Of a stretch of DNA of 64,000 bases, positions 62,124-64,000 are shown piece after piece. The position numbers and the translations under genes are program-made. The stretch is from the NCBI RefSeq assembly GCF_015223355.1, contig NZ_JADFFK010000011.1, forward strand, positions 62,001-126,000, in the 5' to 3' direction. Position 1 is the first letter of the stretch. Each line of letters begins with the position of its first letter. The DNA is from Salipiger mangrovisoli. GTDB taxonomy: Bacteria; Pseudomonadota; Alphaproteobacteria; Rhodobacterales; Rhodobacteraceae. The notes beneath the pieces are model-generated. The model saw only the letters and a program-made list of their open reading frames with translations. It was not told the DNA's origin and did not search any database.

Positions 62124-62936
62124 ATGAGGAAAGAGTACGAAACGATCCTGGGCGCGGTGACCTTCTTGGCGCTGCTCTGCGCGGGGTATGCCTATTATGC
62201 GCTGGAGGCGCATGTGGCCACGACGCGGGCGCTGCCGGTGATCGTCATGGGGTATGTCGCGGTGCTCGTGCTGGTGTTCAAGGCGCTCGGCCTGTCGCTC
62301 ACCCGCGCGAAGCGGCAGGAGTTGACCCGTCACGTCGAGGCCCATGCCCCGGCGCTGTCACGCAACCTCCGGCTGGCGGTGAAGAAGAACGACTACAACC
62401 GCGTGGTGGCCGACGAGCGGCAGGAAACGGTGCTCGAATTCCTCGACAGCGTCGATCTCTCCTTCGACTACCGCCGGATCGAGCCGGCGGTGGTCGACTA
62501 CGTTCTGGCAGAGGTCGAGCGGGTCGAGGGCGAGGCGCGCGAGGGCGGTTTTGACGCCAATGACTATCCCAGCGACCCCACCGAGTTCGAGCATTGGTGC
62601 GCCGCGCAGCTGCGTCATTTCGGATGGGATGCGGATGTCACCAAGCGCGGCTACGATCAGGGCATCGACATCGTGGCGCGCAAGGGCGCGCTGGTGATCG
62701 GGCTCCAGGTGAAGCGCTACAATTCGCCCGTCGGCAACAAGGCGATCCAGGAGGCTTTCACCGGCAAGAACTACTACGGGCTTGCCGGGGCGGGGGTGCT
62801 GGCCACCGCCGGGTTCACCCCGAGCGCGCGACGGCTGGCCGCGACGACAGGGGTGCTGCTGCTGAGCCCGCATGACCTGCCGAACATTGACCGCGAATTC
62901 GGGGTCGAGAGTTTCACCGAAGCCTGGGCCATGTGA
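62124..62936 (+). CDS. Membrane-anchored Mrr-type restriction-endonuclease-like protein
   Basis: 270 residues. Two transmembrane segments (ILGAVTFLALLCAGYAYYA, ~8-26, and LPVIVMGYVAVLVLVFKALGL, ~37-57) precede a helical linker and a C-terminal Mrr-catalytic domain. The domain has FEHWCAAQLRHFGWDADV, Asp182 in GYDQGIDIVARKG, and Gln195-x-Lys197 in GLQVKRYN, a D-QxK nuclease core. It may cleave modified or foreign DNA at the membrane, or be a non-defence DNA-processing protein. It is not linked to a methylase gene. Confidence 0.85.
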   Translation: MRKEYETILGAVTFLALLCAGYAYYALEAHVATTRALPVIVMGYVAVLVLVFKALGLSLTRAKRQELTRHVEAHAPALSRNLRLAVKKNDYNRVVADERQETVLEFLDSVDLSFDYRRIEPAVVDYVLAEVERVEGEAREGGFDANDYPSDPTEFEHWCAAQLRHFGWDADVTKRGYDQGIDIVARKGALVIGLQVKRYNSPVGNKAIQEAFTGKNYYGLAGAGVLATAGFTPSARRLAATTGVLLLSPHDLPNIDREFGVESFTEAWAM

Positions 62937-63020
62937 TCGGCGCGCGCGCCCGGCGGGGGAACGCCGCGGGTCGCTCTGTTTGCGCTGGTCTTGGCGGACG
63001 GTGAGGGCGAAGCTGACCGC

Positions 63021-63332
63021 ATGAACCGCGAACACGCCTCTGCCATGTCCCCCGCCTGCTTCGAGCTGCACCGGCAGATCGATGGGCTGATCTATCGTTT
63101 CGAGCGCCACACCGGGCCGCATGGGCGTGTCGGTTTCAAGCGGACCGATGGCGAACACTGGATCTTCCGCCACGAGCGGCTCGGGTGGATCGCCGGTCAC
63201 TGGGACAGCGATGAGGTTTTCGGACGGCCCTGGGACCAGGCGCAGGTGCAGCCCGAGGCCGCCCCGCCCGAAGGCATCTGGGTCAGCCGCAAGGGTCCGA
63301 AGTCCTACGTCTACGAACTGATCTACCTCTGA
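63021..63332 (+). CDS. Small hypothetical protein, 103 residues
   Basis: From ATG 63021 (a TTG at 62991 is in frame). The translation has a compact, Trp/Phe-rich look (GFKRTDGEHWIFRHERLGWIAGHWDSD) and ends SYVYELIYL. No signal peptide or membrane segment. Not recognised. It lies 84 bases after the Mrr-type gene and converges with the glycosyltransferase gene. Confidence 0.6.
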   Translation: MNREHASAMSPACFELHRQIDGLIYRFERHTGPHGRVGFKRTDGEHWIFRHERLGWIAGHWDSDEVFGRPWDQAQVQPEAAPPEGIWVSRKGPKSYVYELIYL

Positions 63333-63336
63333 AGGC

Positions 63337-64000
63337 TCATTGCGGGCGGAAGTGGCGGTAGAAGTTGCGGAAGTAGCCGTCGGGCGAAAGCCACTCCTCC
63401 CAGATCTCGCGCATGCGCCGTTGCTGGTCGACGAATTGCTCGGGGCTGAGTGCGGCGTGGTGGTCCGCGAGGATCTGACCCGCGCGGTGATGGTCCTCCA
63501 GCGGCACCCAGACCAGTTCCTTCGGCCAGTCGAGCAGGAAGTCGTAGGGCAGGATGCAGGTCGTGTCGAGGAACAGCGGCGGGCGGCCCGCGGCCATGAT
63601 CTCGTAAAATCGCAGCGAGTAATTCCCGACACCCCGCACGCAGAGGCTGTAGTCGCTGTCCGCCAGATTGCCGAGAAACTCCTCGAGCGCGCTTTTCTTG
63701 GCCTCCATCTGCGCGGCTTCGGTCGCCTTCTTCGTGGCTCCGGCAAAGAAGTTGCCGCGCAGCACGAAGTTGGTGTCGATGCCGGGATGGTCGAGCAGGG
63801 TCTGCACCGCCTTGGCACGCAGAAACTTGTACTCGTAGCTTTTCTTCAGCGAGGCGGAATAGCCCGCCATGCGCCGCTCGGAAAAATAGGGCAGCTGCCT
63901 GCGGGCGAATTGCACCGCTCGGGATTTCGCGTTGGGCCTGAGAACCAACCCGCAGAAGCCGATCGACGGGCGCTCCTGCTTCTGGCGCAGCGGCGCGGGT
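63337..64000 (-). CDS. Exostosin-type (GT47-like) glycosyltransferase, 5' end outside window
   Basis: The frame is open to the window edge, so the N-terminus is missing; an internal ATG at 63948 is not a likely start. Residues read RPSIGFCGLVLRPN, then TNFVLRGNFFAG, YSLCVRGVGNYSLRFYEIMAAGRPPLFLD and CILPYDFLLDW. This is the conserved exostosin-family C-terminal pattern, with the Glu in RFYEIMAAGRPP as a likely donor-binding residue. It would transfer a sugar in surface polysaccharide synthesis; donor and acceptor unknown. Confidence 0.8.
   Translation of the reverse strand, partial: PAPLRQKQERPSIGFCGLVLRPNAKSRAVQFARRQLPYFSERRMAGYSASLKKSYEYKFLRAKAVQTLLDHPGIDTNFVLRGNFFAGATKKATEAAQMEAKKSALEEFLGNLADSDYSLCVRGVGNYSLRFYEIMAAGRPPLFLDTTCILPYDFLLDWPKELVWVPLEDHHRAGQILADHHAALSPEQFVDQQRRMREIWEEWLSPDGYFRNFYRHFRPQ

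Overview
The window is a high-GC bacterial chromosome segment. Gene content points to an alphaproteobacterium of the Rhodobacteraceae (marine roseobacter or Salipiger-like). The pointers are a dnaX-hypothetical-ybaB-recR cluster, a five-gene urea transporter, an Anbu proteasome operon, a compact che operon with CheD, and a short intergenic repeat (core GGGATATTT, two variable bases, GCCTAGAAGAA) present three times. The genus assignment is inference. No rRNA, tRNA or CRISPR array was seen.

Layout. 1-10.3 kb: a truncated methyltransferase, an outer-membrane barrel protein, recR/ybaB/dnaX, an ankyrin-repeat protein, a zinc metallopeptidase with a tyrosine phosphatase, a Tat-exported esterase and a secreted Pro/Arg/Trp-rich protein. 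10.4-17.9 kb: a xylose locus (xylA and xylFHG) divergent from a ROK repressor, which is coupled to an exported FG-GAP/UnbV protein. 17.9-24.6 kb: a di-haem peroxidase and a sugar ABC importer whose two permeases both carry unusual N-terminal regions. 24.6-30.9 kb: urtABCDE. 31.3-35.4 kb: ATP-grasp, alpha-E, transglutaminase and Anbu proteasome genes. 35.4-42.2 kb: a nine-gene che operon on the minus strand, with two CheY proteins and a CheB whose receiver has lost its phosphoacceptor.

42.6-60.1 kb is a foreign integrated element between the che operon and a ThDP-enzyme gene. It has a tyrosine integrase at its right end, a primase-polymerase and an SF3-type helicase, a possible small terminase, and a tightly coupled minus-strand cassette ending in a phage tail tape-measure protein. 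I see no large terminase, portal, capsid, tail tube, lysis genes or CI-type repressor. The arrangement resembles a phage satellite or phage-derived island more than a complete prophage. Two lower-GC genes look like cargo: a PD-(D/E)XK nuclease-like protein (49.4-50.9 kb) and a four-helix membrane protein with a long helical C-terminal part (55.5-57.8 kb). These, the tape-measure cassette and the repeat-rich segment at 51.66-51.94 kb are the best candidates for something new.

60.3-64 kb returns to host-like sequence: an acetolactate-synthase-like enzyme, a membrane-anchored Mrr-type nuclease, a small unknown protein and a truncated exostosin-type glycosyltransferase.

All calls come from reading the sequence and translations. 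No database search was run, so family assignments rest on motif recognition.
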